In this document: positions 1 through 10,433 of the stretch, piece after piece | Numbering within the stretch: position 1 is the stretch's first letter | Layout: the number at the start of each line of letters is the position of its first letter | Origin: Diplosphaera chodatii | Taxonomy: Eukaryota; Chlorophyta; Trebouxiophyceae; Prasiolales; Stichococcaceae | Assembly (NCBI GenBank): GCA_032358165.1 | Contig: CM063639.1 | Coordinates: 62,001-126,000, forward strand | Reading direction: 5' to 3' | DNA length: 64,000 nucleotides | The notes under the pieces: generated by a model | What the model saw: only the letters and a program-made list of their open reading frames with translations | Told to the model about the DNA's origin: nothing | The model's database searches: none | Translations under genes and position numbers: made by a program

Positions 1-50
1 TACTAGCAAAGCTAGCTTCAGACTTATTTTGTTAGTAAATAAAGTTTGCT

Positions 51-878
51 TTATTTACGTTTTCGTAAAATTAATGAGTTACTATATTTTTTAGATTTTC
101 GAGTTCGTTGACCTAAAGCTGGTCTACCCCAAGGCGTTACTGGATGTGATCTTCCAATTGGAGCACGGCCTTCCCCGCCGCCGTGCGGGTGATCTACTGG
201 ATTCATAACAACTCCACGAACAGTGGGTCGCTTCCCTAACCATCGTGTTCGGCCAGCTTTGCCTAATGTAAGGTTAACAAAATCTATATTGCCTACTTGC
301 CCAATACTTGCCCAACAATTTTTTGATACAAGACGTATTTCACCTGAAGGTAGTCTAAGAGTAACAAATTTACCTTGTTTGGCTACTAATTGTGCAACAG
401 TTCCAGCAGCTCTTGCTAATTGACCACCTGATCCTGGATAAAGTTCAATATTATGAACTTGGATTCCTAATGGCATATTTGAAAGAGGTAATGCATTTCC
501 TATAACAATTGGAGCATTTATATCAGCAATAATGGTTTCGCCTAATTTAAGTCCATGCGGATAAAGAATATATTTCTTATCTCCATCTTGATAATGAAGT
601 AAAGCAATTCTCGAATTTCTATTTGGATCGTATTCAATTGTAACAACTTTTCCGGCTATTCCTAATTTATTTCTTTTGAAATCTATTTCTCGATATAATT
701 TTTTATGACCTCCACCACGGTGTCGACTTGTAATAATACCTCTATTATTTCGTCCTTTTGCTTGGTGAATTCGAGATGTTAAGGATTTTTCTGGTTTTAT
801 TTTTGAAATACCGCTAAAATTAGATACAGAGCGATTTCGTGTACCTGGGGTATAAGCTTGATAATTGCGAATACTCAT
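51..878 (-). CDS. rpl2: ribosomal protein uL2 (L2)
   Basis: Large-subunit protein of the plastid 70S ribosome that binds 23S rRNA near the peptidyl transferase centre. It is 275 aa, the usual family length. The hallmark [17 protein letters not shown] stretch lies at about residues 227-243, followed by a basic tail ending KRK. It lies downstream of rpl23 on the same strand, the bacterial S10-operon order, but the spacer is about 590 bp and repeat-filled. The final codons and the TAA overlap an R5 repeat (AAATAAA..TTTATTT, positions 37-57), so a repeat may have shaped the C-terminus. Identity is certain; the exact ancestral C-terminus is not. Confidence 0.97.
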   Translation of the reverse strand: MSIRNYQAYTPGTRNRSVSNFSGISKIKPEKSLTSRIHQAKGRNNRGIITSRHRGGGHKKLYREIDFKRNKLGIAGKVVTIEYDPNRNSRIALLHYQDGDKKYILYPHGLKLGETIIADINAPIVIGNALPLSNMPLGIQVHNIELYPGSGGQLARAAGTVAQLVAKQGKFVTLRLPSGEIRLVSKNCWASIGQVGNIDFVNLTLGKAGRTRWLGKRPTVRGVVMNPVDHPHGGGEGRAPIGRSHPVTPWGRPALGQRTRKSKKYSNSLILRKRK

Positions 879-1464
879 AATTAGTTAATAAAATTTACAG
901 TATATAATATGTTTTTCTATTGAATTTTTAAATAAATGTTTTTTTAATTCTAATTTAGTATTGAATAGCGAAACAAAACTGAAGTTATTTGTACGTAAAC
1001 AAATTTAACCTTTAATTATTTACTAATGAACCCCTTGGTTTGAAAAAACGGAGTTTTTTCTTAGGCTCGTCCCTGCTAAGTAGCTGAAAAAATAAAGTTT
1101 TTTTATCAACTCGTTATTTTTTCTTAAATAATAAAAATTTTGCAACTAGTTTGTTTTTTGTACAAATTTTTCTAAACTACCTTTGTTAGACAAAACGTTT
1201 TTGCTTTGCTACTATTTCAATTTTGTTGAAATATAAATCAATAATACACAAAAACAAAATTTTTGTGTGGCTAACAAGTTTGCTTTTGTTAGATAAAACG
1301 AAGTTTTATCTTACTGCAGGCTTGTCAATAAAAAACAAAGTTTTTTATAGGCTAGTACTTGTACAAACTTATTTAAAATTTAAATTTTTTTTATTAGTAA
1401 ATAAATAATAAGAACTAATCTTATTTAGTTATATTACTTTGACGCAAAATATTGAATTTAAAAA
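879..1464. repeat. rpl2-rpl23 spacer with SDRs
   Basis: No gene seen. An R7 copy with the GAAAAAACGGAGTTTTTTC hairpin lies at about 1031-1076, an R8 hairpin (triloop GAA) at 1292-1310, and an R11 copy at about 1321-1355. The rest is A/T-rich. Confidence 0.75.
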
Positions 1465-1758
1465 CTAGTTAGTTTTTTCAGTTTCTGGAAGCAAAGGAAT
1501 AGCATCACCCGATTTTAAAGTAATAATAACTCGTTTATAACGCGCTTTATACCCTTTTGATGACCCTAAAGCTTTTTTTTTTCTTGGCGGTCTATGAGTA
1601 TTAACAGCAATAACATTTACTTGAAATAAATCTTGAATTAATTTTTTAATCTGTAATTTATTTAACTTTAAATCTACATCAAAAGTATACTGAGCATTTT
1701 CAATTAATAAAACAGATTTTTCTGTTAAAACAGGATATTTAACTAAATCAATTATCAT
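1465..1758 (-). CDS. rpl23: ribosomal protein uL23 (L23)
   Basis: Large-subunit ribosomal protein at the peptide exit tunnel, binding 23S rRNA. It is 97 aa, close to the usual 90-100. The N-terminal [15 protein letters not shown] (residues 1-15, the conserved 'P.lTEKs' start) and the central basic loop [24 protein letters not shown] (about residues 54-77, split here only for description) identify the family. The ATG is at 1756-1758 and fits the conserved N-terminus. It is first of the rpl23-rpl2 pair. No strong Shine-Dalgarno is visible. Confidence 0.95.
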   Translation of the reverse strand: MIIDLVKYPVLTEKSVLLIENAQYTFDVDLKLNKLQIKKLIQDLFQVNVIAVNTHRPPRKKKALGSSKGYKARYKRVIITLKSGDAIPLLPETEKTN

Positions 1759-2973
1759 AGGTTACATTTTTATAAAAATTTTTAATACTTTATTATTTTA
1801 TTATTTTGTTTTTTAAATAAAGTATTAAAGGTATGAGTTTTAAAAAAGCTATATTTATATGACAAAATAAAGTTGAAAAAATAAAATAAAAGCTTTCAAC
1901 AAATTTGCGTTTGTTAAACAAAACTTTGTTTTGTCTTACTTTTTTTGTTAATAAAGACTTCCAAACATACAACTTTGTTGTATGTCAGGTTTTCTTCGAA
2001 AACGTTTTTATAACAAAGAAAAAAAGCTTGTCAATAAAAAAACAAGGTTTTTTATAGGCTAGCACAAGTACAAATTTTTTCTTAAAAGATTTTGTTTAAA
2101 AAAAGTGATAAATTGTTTAAAAAATAATTTTTTAATTACTTAAGAAAAATAAAAATTTTGCCTTTGCTAGCAAAGCTAGCTTCAGGCTTGCTTTGCTAGT
2201 AATTAAAATTTTTATTTTATTATCTTAAGTTAAAAAGCTATATTAGTTTTTTAAAATTTAGAACTAAACAGAAGTTTAATATCACCAAATTAGTTTTATA
2301 TAGTTCTATTTTTATTTTTAAAAGTTTAATTAAATTGATTAAATTTTTACTTATATTTAGTATAAGATTTAATACCATAAAAATTTTTTATTTTTCATCT
2401 TACTTGGCTAAATAAAATAGCTACTAAAAAATTTTTTAATATTTAATAAAAATAAACAAGTAAATCAATAAAATTTAAAAAAATTCAGCCTCATAATTAA
2501 ATAGTTTTTTTTCTCTTCAAAATTTCAACAAGTATTAGCCTATGAAAAAACCTTGTTTTTTTATTGACAAACCTAAAGTAAGAAAAAACCTTGTTTTTTT
2601 ATTGACAAACCTAAAGTAAGAGAAAATTTTGTTTTGCCTTTGCTAGCAAAGCTAGCTTCAGGCTTGCTTTGCTAGTCCAACAAAGGCAAACTTCTTCCTA
2701 AGAAAACAAGTTTTGCTTGTTTTCTTTTTGCTAATATATCAACAAACTTGAACTCTAAACAAACTAAGATAAGATTAAAAAAATTTTTTCTACTAATTTA
2801 ATCTAATTGAATTAGTAGAAAGCAAAACGGTAAGCAATTATTGTACAAACTTCGTTTGTACAATAGTTGCCAACCTTACTTCGTTAGGCGTTTGCTAGCA
2901 TTCGCTGGCAAATTTTATTGTTTTAAAATTGAATTATTATAATTTTTAATGTAATATGAACAATTAAAAATTT
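1759..2973. repeat. cemA-rpl23 spacer, SDR cluster with a 38-bp tandem
   Basis: No gene seen. It holds an R8/R3 composite with the R3 core at about 1958-2013, an R11 copy at about 2027-2062, R1 boxes at about 2160-2200 and 2638-2680, a direct tandem of a 38-bp R11-type unit at 2544-2619, and the first copy of the 61-bp R2 unit at 2829-2889. Confidence 0.75.
2829..2889 (+). repeat. R2 61-bp palindromic repeat, copy 1
   Basis: The unit starts GGTAAGCAATT and ends TCGTTAGGC. Its central hairpin is TTGTACAAAC, triloop TTC, GTTTGTACAA. Four more copies lie at 7394, 8848, 10195 and 12566. Confidence 0.85.
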
Positions 2974-3984
2974 TTATTCAATCATACTATGATAAGTTGC
3001 AACTGTTGAAGGAGAAATTTTATTTAAGTATCTAAAAATCCAATATTTAAAAATAGTATCTAATAATACAGGAAAACTAGCTACAAATAAAAATACAAAA
3101 TCTTTGTTTTCAGGAAATCCAAAATGTCTTAAAAATAGTTCTAAACAAATTTCCCACCCACGAGGTGAATGAAAGCCTACTAATAAATCTGTTCCCAGAA
3201 TTAAAAGAAATGATTTTTTTGTATCATTGAGACTATAAATAGATTCAGTAAGAAAAGATTTTAAAATAATAATTTCCGGTTTCATATAGATAACTAATAA
3301 ACTAATTACTATGAATGTAACAAAATCACCAACTAAATTAGTTAATGCTAAAATACTTTGATGATTATAATAAACAGCTAGTTCTATCATTTTATGTTGA
3401 AGCCGTTGTTGAATAATTTCTTTTGTCTTTTCCTTATTTTCAATATTCGTATTATCTATGCTCAATAAATGGAAATATGATTTATTTAAAAAAGATTTAT
3501 GATTCAATGATTCAATCAATTTATAAGAATACTTTGAATATTTTTCATTTACCGTAATTTTATTTTTCTCATAAACTCTAGCTTCAGTTTTATTTATAGG
3601 CAAATCAAAAAAGTTAGTACCAAGAGGTTTTTCTATATCGGTAAGTAAATAGTCAAAATAAAGTTTTTCTTGGAATTTTTGTAATTCATGAAATGCACGT
3701 TCTTGTTGGTAAGAGTTTAAAAAAATTTCAGGTTGTTGGCTATTCCACAAATTTTCTGTCACTGGTATTAATAGAAAATTTTTTAATAAATAGTTAATTA
3801 GTAATGGTATAAAAATTAAATTTGTTAAACATTTTATAGACACTAAAAACTGATATCTTGAGATTCGAAATTCTTGAATAATTAATTTTTGAGTTTCTGG
3901 AACTAATTGTTTTCGAAATCTATCAAAAGTTCGAATAATAGATCTTGGAATTAATCCAGTTTGTTCAACCGCTTTTTTTGCCAT
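2974..3984 (-). CDS. cemA: envelope membrane protein CemA (Ycf10)
   Basis: Inner-envelope protein linked to proton extrusion and inorganic-carbon uptake. It is 336 aa, longer than land-plant CemA (about 230) but within the algal range. The diagnostic C-terminal part is clear: the motif GFHSPRGWE (about residues 268-276), then FGFPENKDFVFLFVASFPVL and a final KYWIFRYLNKISPSTVATYH. Hydrophobic segments lie at about residues 50-70, 210-235 and 250-270, with a last one near 290-312. The middle (about 75-190) is hydrophilic and poorly conserved. It is a lone gene on this strand with minD and trnR opposite. Confidence 0.92.
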   Translation of the reverse strand: MAKKAVEQTGLIPRSIIRTFDRFRKQLVPETQKLIIQEFRISRYQFLVSIKCLTNLIFIPLLINYLLKNFLLIPVTENLWNSQQPEIFLNSYQQERAFHELQKFQEKLYFDYLLTDIEKPLGTNFFDLPINKTEARVYEKNKITVNEKYSKYSYKLIESLNHKSFLNKSYFHLLSIDNTNIENKEKTKEIIQQRLQHKMIELAVYYNHQSILALTNLVGDFVTFIVISLLVIYMKPEIIILKSFLTESIYSLNDTKKSFLLILGTDLLVGFHSPRGWEICLELFLRHFGFPENKDFVFLFVASFPVLLDTIFKYWIFRYLNKISPSTVATYHSMIE

Positions 3985-4532
3985 ATTTTTTTTTGAATTT
4001 TAATATAAAATTAAATGTTTAAAAATTTTTTTTCTTTTTTTTCTCGAGTGCATCTATAGCAAAGTTTATTTACTGACAAAGGTTTGTAAAACCTTGTCTT
4101 GCTTTATTTGTAGTTTAACAAAGTTGAAATATTAGCAAAAAGAAAACAATTTAAACTTGCAACAAATTTGTATTTTTACACATTTTCTTAAGGTTTAAAT
4201 AAATTTAACTTGTTTTTTTCTAAACTTTCTGTTACTTTAATTATAACTCTATATTAAAACAAAAAAAATAATTTACTTGCTATTTATTCAAATAAAAATA
4301 CAACAAAACTTAGTTTGTTAACAAATCAAGTCGATGCAAGGTGTTTCAATAAATAATAATTACTAATACAAATTTAATTTTTATAAGCAAAAAAATTAGA
4401 AAATAAAATTCAAGTATTTTTAAAATTTAAAAATATTTATAGATTTAATAAATAAACTGAATTTTATTTAAAAAAAAATTTTTTGTAAAAAAATAAAAAA
4501 TATAATAAATTTATTTTAAGTAGATATATAAA
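3985..4532. repeat. cemA-trnR spacer
   Basis: Very A/T-rich, no gene seen. A degraded R5-type repeat (TTTATTTACTGACAAAGG) lies at about 4067-4120, with an R6 half-site next to it. A TATAAT hexamer at 4501-4506 lies 27 bp upstream of trnR, but no well-spaced -35 box accompanies it. Confidence 0.5.
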
Positions 4533-4606
4533 GGGTGTGTAGCTCAGTGGACTAGAGCACGTGGCTACGAACCACGGTGTCGGGGGTTCGAATCCCTCCT
4601 CGCTCA
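4533..4606 (+). tRNA. trnR-ACG: tRNA-Arg (ACG)
   Basis: A full cloverleaf can be folded: acceptor GGGTGTG with CTCGCTC (the 6:67 T-T mismatch also occurs in related plastid copies), D-arm AGCTCAGTGGACTAGAGC, anticodon loop CTACGAA with anticodon ACG, and T-arm GGGGGTTCGAATCCCTC. The position-34 A would be edited to inosine to read CGN codons. CCA is not encoded. Confidence 0.95.
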
Positions 4607-5751
4607 ATTAAAATTTATTTTTGTGTCTTAAATTTTATTAATAATTTATAAATAAAGAATAAATTTGGAATTTTTTTACTATATATTTGTTTTAATACAA
4701 GTTGTATAAATTATTTTATTTATTTATTATATATTTTATATATAATATAATTTATACTAATTATCAGGAATAAAAGAAAAAAAGTAAAAAATTTCATTCT
4801 CAAAACTTACATTTTTTTTAGACACAACGAAATTTAGTTTTACTACAAGTTTGCTTTGCTTTTTTACTAATATTTCAATTTTGCAGGGACGAGCCCCTGC
4901 TAAGGGGTCGCTTGCTTTGTTATAAAAACTTCGTTTTTATTAGAAAAAAAGAATATAAATTTGGCTTTGTTAGGTTAAATTTAGTTTTATCTTACTGCAG
5001 GCTTGCTTTGCTCGTAAAGAAAGCAAAGCTTTATTTACTGACAAGAGTTCGTATAACTTTTGAAAACAAGCAAAACTTGTTTTCTTAAACACAAATTTGT
5101 AGTTGTATAAATGTTAGTAATCAAATTTTATCAATTACCAATAACTTTGTATTTATCAAAATTGATTTACAAATCAACAATACACAAAAATGAAATTTTT
5201 GTGTATTAAGGTTATTTTTTTTTTACTTTTAGGGTAGTTATTATTAAAACAAGTTTATAACAAAATTGTATATAATCTTTTTTTTTAAAAGAACCTTTAG
5301 AAAAACTAAAATTGCTTTAAATGAAAATTAATTGTTTAATAAATGTATAAAAATAAATTTTTTTAAAAAAGTACTATTTAAACAAGTACTATTTAAACAA
5401 GTACTATTTAAACAAGTATTAATCACCTTTTTTATTAATTGCTTTTCCACAAATTTTAATTTTACTGATATAAACTTTTATTTTATAACTAGTTATTCAA
5501 TAAGGTATTTAACAACACTACTTTATAATTAAAAAATGCAGTTATAAAGTTTTAACTATAAACAAGATAATTTGTATAGTAAAAATGACGACTTTTTTGA
5601 AAAAGATTTTCATTATTATAAAAAAATAAAAAATGTAAATTGAAAATTTTATTAGCAAAGGCCAATGAAGTAAGTTGTCAGCAACTTACTTGTTAGTTGC
5701 TGTGCTACAAATTTATCTAAATCAAGTTATTAACTAATTAATTATAATTTT
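4607..5751. repeat. trnR-minD spacer, SDR cluster
   Basis: No gene seen. It holds R7 at 4882-4907, R9, R8 and R5 copies between about 4910 and 5060, an R12 hairpin at about 5180-5212, a 15-bp tandem array at 5371-5415, and at about 5655-5710 a repeat (CAACTTACTTGTTAGTTGCT) that recurs inverted at about 55980-56010. Confidence 0.7.
5371..5415 (+). repeat. 15-bp tandem repeat, 3 copies
   Basis: Three perfect copies of GTACTATTTAAACAA, followed by a partial GTATT. They lie upstream of minD in non-coding DNA. Confidence 0.9.
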
Positions 5752-6612
5752 ATGAATTCTTCCATTTCAATTAAAAATTTAAATTCAAACACTTCTTCTA
5801 ATTCAATACTGTCTAGAGTTATTGTAATTACATCTGGAAAAGGAGGAGTTGGTAAAACTACTGCTACAGCAAATTTGGGTATGTCAATTGCCCGTCTAGG
5901 TTATAAAGTAACTTTAATCGATGCAGATATCGGTCTAAGAAATTTAGATTTATTATTAGGGTTAGAAAATAGAGTTTTATATACAGCCATGGATGTTCTT
6001 CAAGGAGAATGTAGATTAGACCAAGCTTTAATTAAAGATAAACGACAAAAAAATTTAACTTTATTAAGCATTTCGAAAAATCGACAAAAATATAATATTA
6101 CTCGCAAAAATATGGAAAATTTTATAAAGTCGATTAGCTCACTAGGGTATCATTTTATTTTAATTGATTGCCCAGCTGGGATTGATATTGGTTTTATTAA
6201 TGCAATCTCTCCTGCTGATGAGGCTTTAATTATTACTACTCCTGAAATTACAGCAATTCGGGATGCAGATAGAGTAGCAGGACTATTAGAAGCTAATGGA
6301 ATATATAACGTAAAATTATTAGTAAATAGAGTCAGACCTGAAATGATTCAAAAAAATGATATGATGTCAGTGAAAGATGTTCAAGAAATGCTTGGTATTC
6401 CTTTACTTGGCGCAATTCCTGAAGACAATAATGTTATTATTTCAACAAATCGGGGGGAACCATTAGTTTTAAAAAAAAAACTTACTTTGTCTGGTATTGC
6501 TTTTGAAAACGCCGCTAGAAGATTAATTGGAAAGCAAGATTATTTTATTGACTTAAAGTCGCCTTATAAAGGTCTACTTCAAAAAATACAAAATTTTTTT
6601 ATAGAAAATTAA
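5752..6612 (+). CDS. minD: septum-site determining protein MinD
   Basis: Membrane-associated ParA/MinD-type ATPase that places the plastid division ring. It is 286 aa. The deviant Walker A motif GKGGVGKTT is at residues 29-37, with the signature lysine K30. The switch regions LIDADIGLRNLDLLLG and LIDCPAGID follow. The C-terminus GLLQKIQNFF is a basic/hydrophobic amphipathic helix, the usual membrane-targeting tail. The first about 20 residues are Asn/Ser-rich and lie before the conserved start of the fold, so a shorter start cannot be excluded. It sits alone on the plus strand between trnR and trnT. Confidence 0.96.
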   Translation: MNSSISIKNLNSNTSSNSILSRVIVITSGKGGVGKTTATANLGMSIARLGYKVTLIDADIGLRNLDLLLGLENRVLYTAMDVLQGECRLDQALIKDKRQKNLTLLSISKNRQKYNITRKNMENFIKSISSLGYHFILIDCPAGIDIGFINAISPADEALIITTPEITAIRDADRVAGLLEANGIYNVKLLVNRVRPEMIQKNDMMSVKDVQEMLGIPLLGAIPEDNNVIISTNRGEPLVLKKKLTLSGIAFENAARRLIGKQDYFIDLKSPYKGLLQKIQNFFIEN

Positions 6613-6923
6613 TATTTAAAGTATTTCAATATAAAACTCTAATTTGACGAACATTTGTTTCTTCTTTAAAAAAGAATTTATGCTTATTTCGTAGTAACAA
6701 AGCAAATTTGCAGTAAAACAAAACGAATTTTTGTCAAACAAAATGTTTTTTTAAATATAATTTAAATATTATTTAAACAAATTTAATTAGTTAAAGTAAA
6801 AAAAATTGTTTATAAAAGTATTTGAATAAAAATATTTTAAGTTTGTATTTTTCACCACATTCAAATTTATCTGACAAAACTTCAACTTACTAAAAACATC
6901 TTAATTGTATTTATACTCAGTAA
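6613..6923. other. minD-trnT spacer
   Basis: Nothing recognisable except A/T-rich DNA and degraded repeat fragments (for example ACAAAACGAATTTTTGT near 6718-6735). Confidence 0.4.
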
Positions 6924-6996
6924 AGCCTACTATCGGAATCGAACCGATAACTTTCGATTTACAAAAACGATACTCTACCGATTGAGTTAAGCAGGC
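6924..6996 (-). tRNA. trnT-UGU: tRNA-Thr (UGU)
   Basis: On the minus strand: acceptor GCCTGCT with AGTAGGC, D-stem ACTC/GAGT, anticodon loop TTTGTAA with anticodon TGT, and T-arm ATCGGTTCGATTCCGAT. The anticodon stem TCGTT/ATCGA has one internal T-T mismatch (30:40). The rest of the fold is sound. Confidence 0.92.
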
Positions 6997-7393
6997 AATA
7001 TATCTATATTATATATAAATATAATTAAAAATTAAAAAAAAAAAATTACTATTTTTTGATTAGTAAACTGTATTAATAAAAACTTTTTTTTATTAGAAAG
7101 TGTAAAAAGTTATGAATAAAATAATAAAAAAAACAAAGTTTTTGTGAACTTTACATTGTTTAAAAAAAAATAAAATTTGTTTACTAGCAAAGCAAGCCTG
7201 TAGCTAGCTTTGCTAGCAAAGGCTAGTTTATAAAAAACTTTGTCTTTGTTAAACAAAATTTTGTTTTGTCTTACTTCTAGCAAAGCAAGCCTGCGGTTAG
7301 CTTTAGTAGCAAAAGCAGGCTTGTTAATAAAAAACAAAGTTTTTTTATAAATTGCCTTGCTTTGTTATAAAAACAAAATTTTTATTAGCAAAC

Positions 7394-7454
7394 GGTAAGC
7401 AATTATTGTACAAACTTCGTTTGTACAATAGTTGCCAACCTTACTTCGTTAGGC
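7394..7454 (+). repeat. R2 61-bp palindromic repeat, copy 2
   Basis: Same unit and orientation as copy 1, with centre TTC between TTGTACAAAC and GTTTGTACAA. It is flanked by AGCAAAC on the left and CTTTGCTAGC on the right. Confidence 0.85.
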
Positions 7455-7863
7455 CTTTGCTAGCAAAACTAGCTACAGGCTTGCTTTGCTAGTAGTTGTA
7501 CAAATTTTTTTATTGACAAAAATATAGTAACACAAAACGTTTTCTGTTGACCTTGCTTTATTTACAAGCAAGGCAAACAGAAAACGTTTTTTTGCTTTAT
7601 TTCTATTTCAACAAAACGTAAACTGCTTATATGGTAAAGAAAATTTTTACAAATACAAACTTGTTAAAAGACAAAAATTTTTTTTACCGAATCGTCAAAA
7701 ACCTAAAAAATTGCTAATTTTACTTTTTGAAATTTCTTTGCAAAGAAAGAATTTTAGAAAAACTATATTTAATATAAATCAAATTTATTTAAAAATAATT
7801 TATTCTCATAGAAATGATTAATTCTTTTAAGTAGGCTTGCTTTGCTAGTAAAAATTAAAAAAA

Positions 7864-7896
7864 TTAGTCTTATATAATCTTATATAATAAGACTAA
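7864..7896 (-). terminator. stem-loop just 3' of ycf4
   Basis: The 10-bp arms TTAGTCTTAT and ATAAGACTAA, with a 13-nt A/T loop, lie 3 nt beyond the ycf4 stop. This is a likely 3'-end-forming hairpin. The short A/T stem makes this tentative. Confidence 0.45.
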
Positions 7897-7898
7897 AA

Positions 7899-8468
7899 TT
7901 AAATTTCTTGCAAAGAAACTTGTAAAAATTTTGCTAACTCAGCAGCTTGCTTTTCTATTTCTTGTAAAGTAATAGGTTGTCCTATGCGAGTTATTGGAAT
8001 ATCACGTTTATTTTTAATGCATAAAGAAATAGTACGTTTTGGATTAAACCCTTGTTTAAACTCAACCTTAATAGCGTTTACATCTTCAATATGGTAAAAT
8101 AAATCAATACGTCTATTTTTTCCTGGAAAGCCCCATCTAAAAATACGTATAATTCCGTCTTTTTTATTAAACTCATTGAAGCCACTTCCTATACTGGAAA
8201 ATAAGGTAAACCCTAAAAAAAAACTAAAAATAAGCCCAAAAATTCCATAAAAACACATAACCAATCCTTGCGGAAAAAATTGAATATTTGTAGAAGTAAT
8301 AAAAGGAAAAATATTAAATTTTAAATAGCTAGAAATTCCGGTTAACAAAAAACCTAATCCACCAGAAAAAATGCTAATTGTCCACCAATAATTACTAAAA
8401 CGACGTGAACCCACTATAGTATATCTACGAATTAAATCAGATTGTTGAGTTTGATAAAAATTTACCAT
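7899..8468 (-). CDS. ycf4: photosystem I assembly protein Ycf4
   Basis: Thylakoid protein needed to assemble photosystem I. It is 189 aa (family about 185). The N-terminal part has RRYTIVGSRRFSNYWWT (about residues 14-30), two transmembrane segments at about 28-48 and 68-92, and then a soluble C-terminal domain with IFRWGFPGKNRRI and DVNAIKVEFKQGFNPKRTI. It follows rpl19 on the same strand, in the series rps12-rps7-tufA-rpl19-ycf4. A compact hairpin follows the stop. Confidence 0.96.
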   Translation of the reverse strand: MVNFYQTQQSDLIRRYTIVGSRRFSNYWWTISIFSGGLGFLLTGISSYLKFNIFPFITSTNIQFFPQGLVMCFYGIFGLIFSFFLGFTLFSSIGSGFNEFNKKDGIIRIFRWGFPGKNRRIDLFYHIEDVNAIKVEFKQGFNPKRTISLCIKNKRDIPITRIGQPITLQEIEKQAAELAKFLQVSLQEI

Positions 8469-9210
8469 AAATTATATATTCCATTTAAACTAGCCTTTGG
8501 TAGCAAAAATTTTGTAGCAGAGCAATTACTAATTAAATTACTTAATACAAAATTTTTTTTGCTAAATATTTTAATTTTTAAAAAAAAAGAACACTAGTTA
8601 TGTTATTTATAAAAAATAATTGTAAATCACATTTGAATAAAAATTTGTCTATAAAAGTCGTTTACTATTAATACATAAAAAATTAAAAGTAATGTTTTGT
8701 TTTAAACATTAAAATTGTTTTTTATGGAATTTATTTTTCATGTAATTTAGTAATATACTAATTTATAACTAAATCGAAATAATGTTAATTAAAAAAATTT
8801 GTACAACTACTAGCAAAGCAAGCCTGTAGCTAGTTTTGCTAGCAAAGGCCTAACGAAGTAAGGTTGGCAACTATTGTACAAACGAAGTTTGTACAATAAT
8901 TGCTTACCGTTTGCTAATAAAAATTTTGTTTTTATAACCTGTAAATAAAGTTTTGCTTTATTTACTGACAAGGGTTTTGAGAATCTTTGAAAATTTGTAC
9001 AAGTACAAACTTATTGCAAGCAAAGCTTTTTTTCTTAGAAACTCGATGTAAAAAAACTTCGTTTTTATGTATCAATAGCGTTGCTTTTGTTAGCAAAGCT
9101 AGCTTCACGCTTGCTTTGCTAGTTAATAATACACAAAAATTCTAGTTTTGTATACACATTTTTATGTATCATTTTATTTATAAAATTTGTAATTTGCTAT
9201 AATAGTATTT
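8469..9210. repeat. ycf4-rpl19 spacer, SDR cluster
   Basis: No gene seen. R1 boxes lie at about 8810-8847 and 9083-9122, the inverted third R2 copy at 8848-8908, R9 and R5 at about 8918-8972, and an R12-like ACACAAAAAT hairpin at about 9125-9165. Confidence 0.7.
8848..8908 (-). repeat. R2 61-bp palindromic repeat, copy 3
   Basis: Inverted copy. Read in the family orientation, its centre is TTC, as in copies 1 and 2. It abuts an R1 box on its left and an R9 unit on its right. Confidence 0.85.
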
Positions 9211-9564
9211 TTAATTAAAACGTTCTTTAAGCCGTATACTTTTCCCGATACGTGATCGTAAATAATATAATTTGGCTTTTTTAACTTTAGCACGACGCAC
9301 AACTTCAATATTTTGTATTAATGGAGAATGAATAGCAAAAACTCTTTCAATTCCAATGTTTTGAAAAATACGTCTTACTGTAATAGTAGTACTAATGCCC
9401 GCTTTATGTTGAGCAATTAGTGTTCCTTCATATGGTTGAATTCTTTGTTTAGTACCTTCTTGAATTATTAGTCCTATTTTAACAGTATCACCAATACAAA
9501 TTTCCGGAAGCTCGGTTTTAAATTGCTGTTTTTCAATGTTGTATACTAATTCTTTTAATTTCAT
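9211..9564 (-). CDS. rpl19: ribosomal protein bL19 (L19)
   Basis: Large-subunit ribosomal protein at the subunit interface. It is 117 aa, the usual length. The family core is clear: GDTVKIGLIIQEGTKQRIQPYEGTLIA (about residues 25-51), TTITVRRIFQNIGIERVFAIHSP (about 56-78) and the basic tail KKAKLYYLRSRIGKSIRLKE. It lies between tufA and ycf4 on the same strand. Plastid retention of rpl19 is typical of less reduced green algal plastomes. Confidence 0.96.
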   Translation of the reverse strand: MKLKELVYNIEKQQFKTELPEICIGDTVKIGLIIQEGTKQRIQPYEGTLIAQHKAGISTTITVRRIFQNIGIERVFAIHSPLIQNIEVVRRAKVKKAKLYYLRSRIGKSIRLKERFN

Positions 9565-9746
9565 AGCTGTTTTACTTTTTATATATATTTTAATTTTTTT
9601 ATGTGAAAAAAGTTTTAAATTATTAGTTTTTTTTCTACTTTATAGAATAAAATATTTTCTGTGTTATTGGAATACGTTTGTATTTGAACATAGAAAATTT
9701 CTACAAGTACAAATTTGTTCGACGTTTAAAATCAATAAAATTTGCC

Positions 9747-9790
9747 TTTGTAATATTTTTCACACAAATGTGTGAAAAATATAACAAAAC
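9747..9790 (+). repeat. R10 hairpin, copy 1
   Basis: The hairpin ATTTTTCACACA..TGTGTGAAAAAT lies inside flanks GCCTTTGTAAT and ATAACAAAACTAGC. Those flanks are the two halves of an R1-type box. Confidence 0.8.
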
Positions 9791-10194
9791 TAGCTTCTTT
9801 TTGCCTTGCAAAGCAAGGGTTCGGAAAACCTTTGAAAACAAGCTTTGCTTGTTTTCTTAGGGGCTTGTCAATAAAAAACCTTGTTTTTTTATAGGCTAAT
9901 CCAAATACAAACTTGTGGAAAGCTTTGCTTTTTTTTTATTGACATACAACGAACTTTTATGTTTAAAACTAAAGAGTTCAAAAACTTACAAATTTTACTT
10001 AGCTACTTAATTGATAAATTATTTACTTTTTGTTTTTGTCACTACTGCTAAAATAGCATGTAAATTTATTTTTTTGAAATTTATACAACTACTAGCCTAT
10101 AAAAAAACAAGGTTTTTTATTGACAAGCCCCTAAGAAAATAAGTTTTGCTTATTTTCTAGCAAAGCAAGCCTGAAGCTAGCTTTGCTAGCAAAG

Positions 10195-10255
10195 GCCTAA
10201 CGAAGTAAGGTTGGCAACTATTGTACAAACTTCGTTTGTACAATAATTGCTTACC
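10195..10255 (-). repeat. R2 61-bp palindromic repeat, copy 4
   Basis: Inverted copy. In the family orientation the centre reads GAA, so the loop is flipped relative to copies 1-3 while the flanks are unchanged. Confidence 0.85.
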
Positions 10256-10433
10256 CTTTGCTACTAAAAACTTTGTTTTTATAACAAAGCAACGGAAAGT
10301 TCGTCGAATCTTTGCTTATATTTCAACAAAGTTGAAATATTAGCACGGTAAAAAGAAATAACACAAAATTTTGTTTTGCTTTTGCTAGTCCAACAAAGGC
10401 AAACTGATTGTTTGATGAATAAAAAACAGTTTA

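Larger units (their letters stand above)
6997..7898. repeat. trnT-ycf4 spacer, SDR cluster
   Basis: No gene seen. R1 boxes lie at about 7186-7230, 7270-7310 and 7455-7495; R8- and R11-type hairpins lie between 7230 and 7350; R9 is at about 7360-7390; the second R2 copy is at 7394-7454; and a long R4/R5-like hairpin lies near 7535-7590. Confidence 0.7.
9565..10433. repeat. rpl19-tufA spacer, SDR cluster
   Basis: No gene seen. R10 lies at about 9747-9790 inside R1-type flanks, R4 and R11 at about 9835-9895, R11/R4 at about 10093-10158, R1 at about 10158-10194, the fourth R2 copy at 10195-10255, and R9/R6 at about 10256-10345. Confidence 0.7.

Noticed and set aside
5332..5532. 66-codon frame with repeated VLFKQ
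   Set aside because: Produced by the 15-bp tandem array; no similarity to a known plastid protein and no ribosome binding site.
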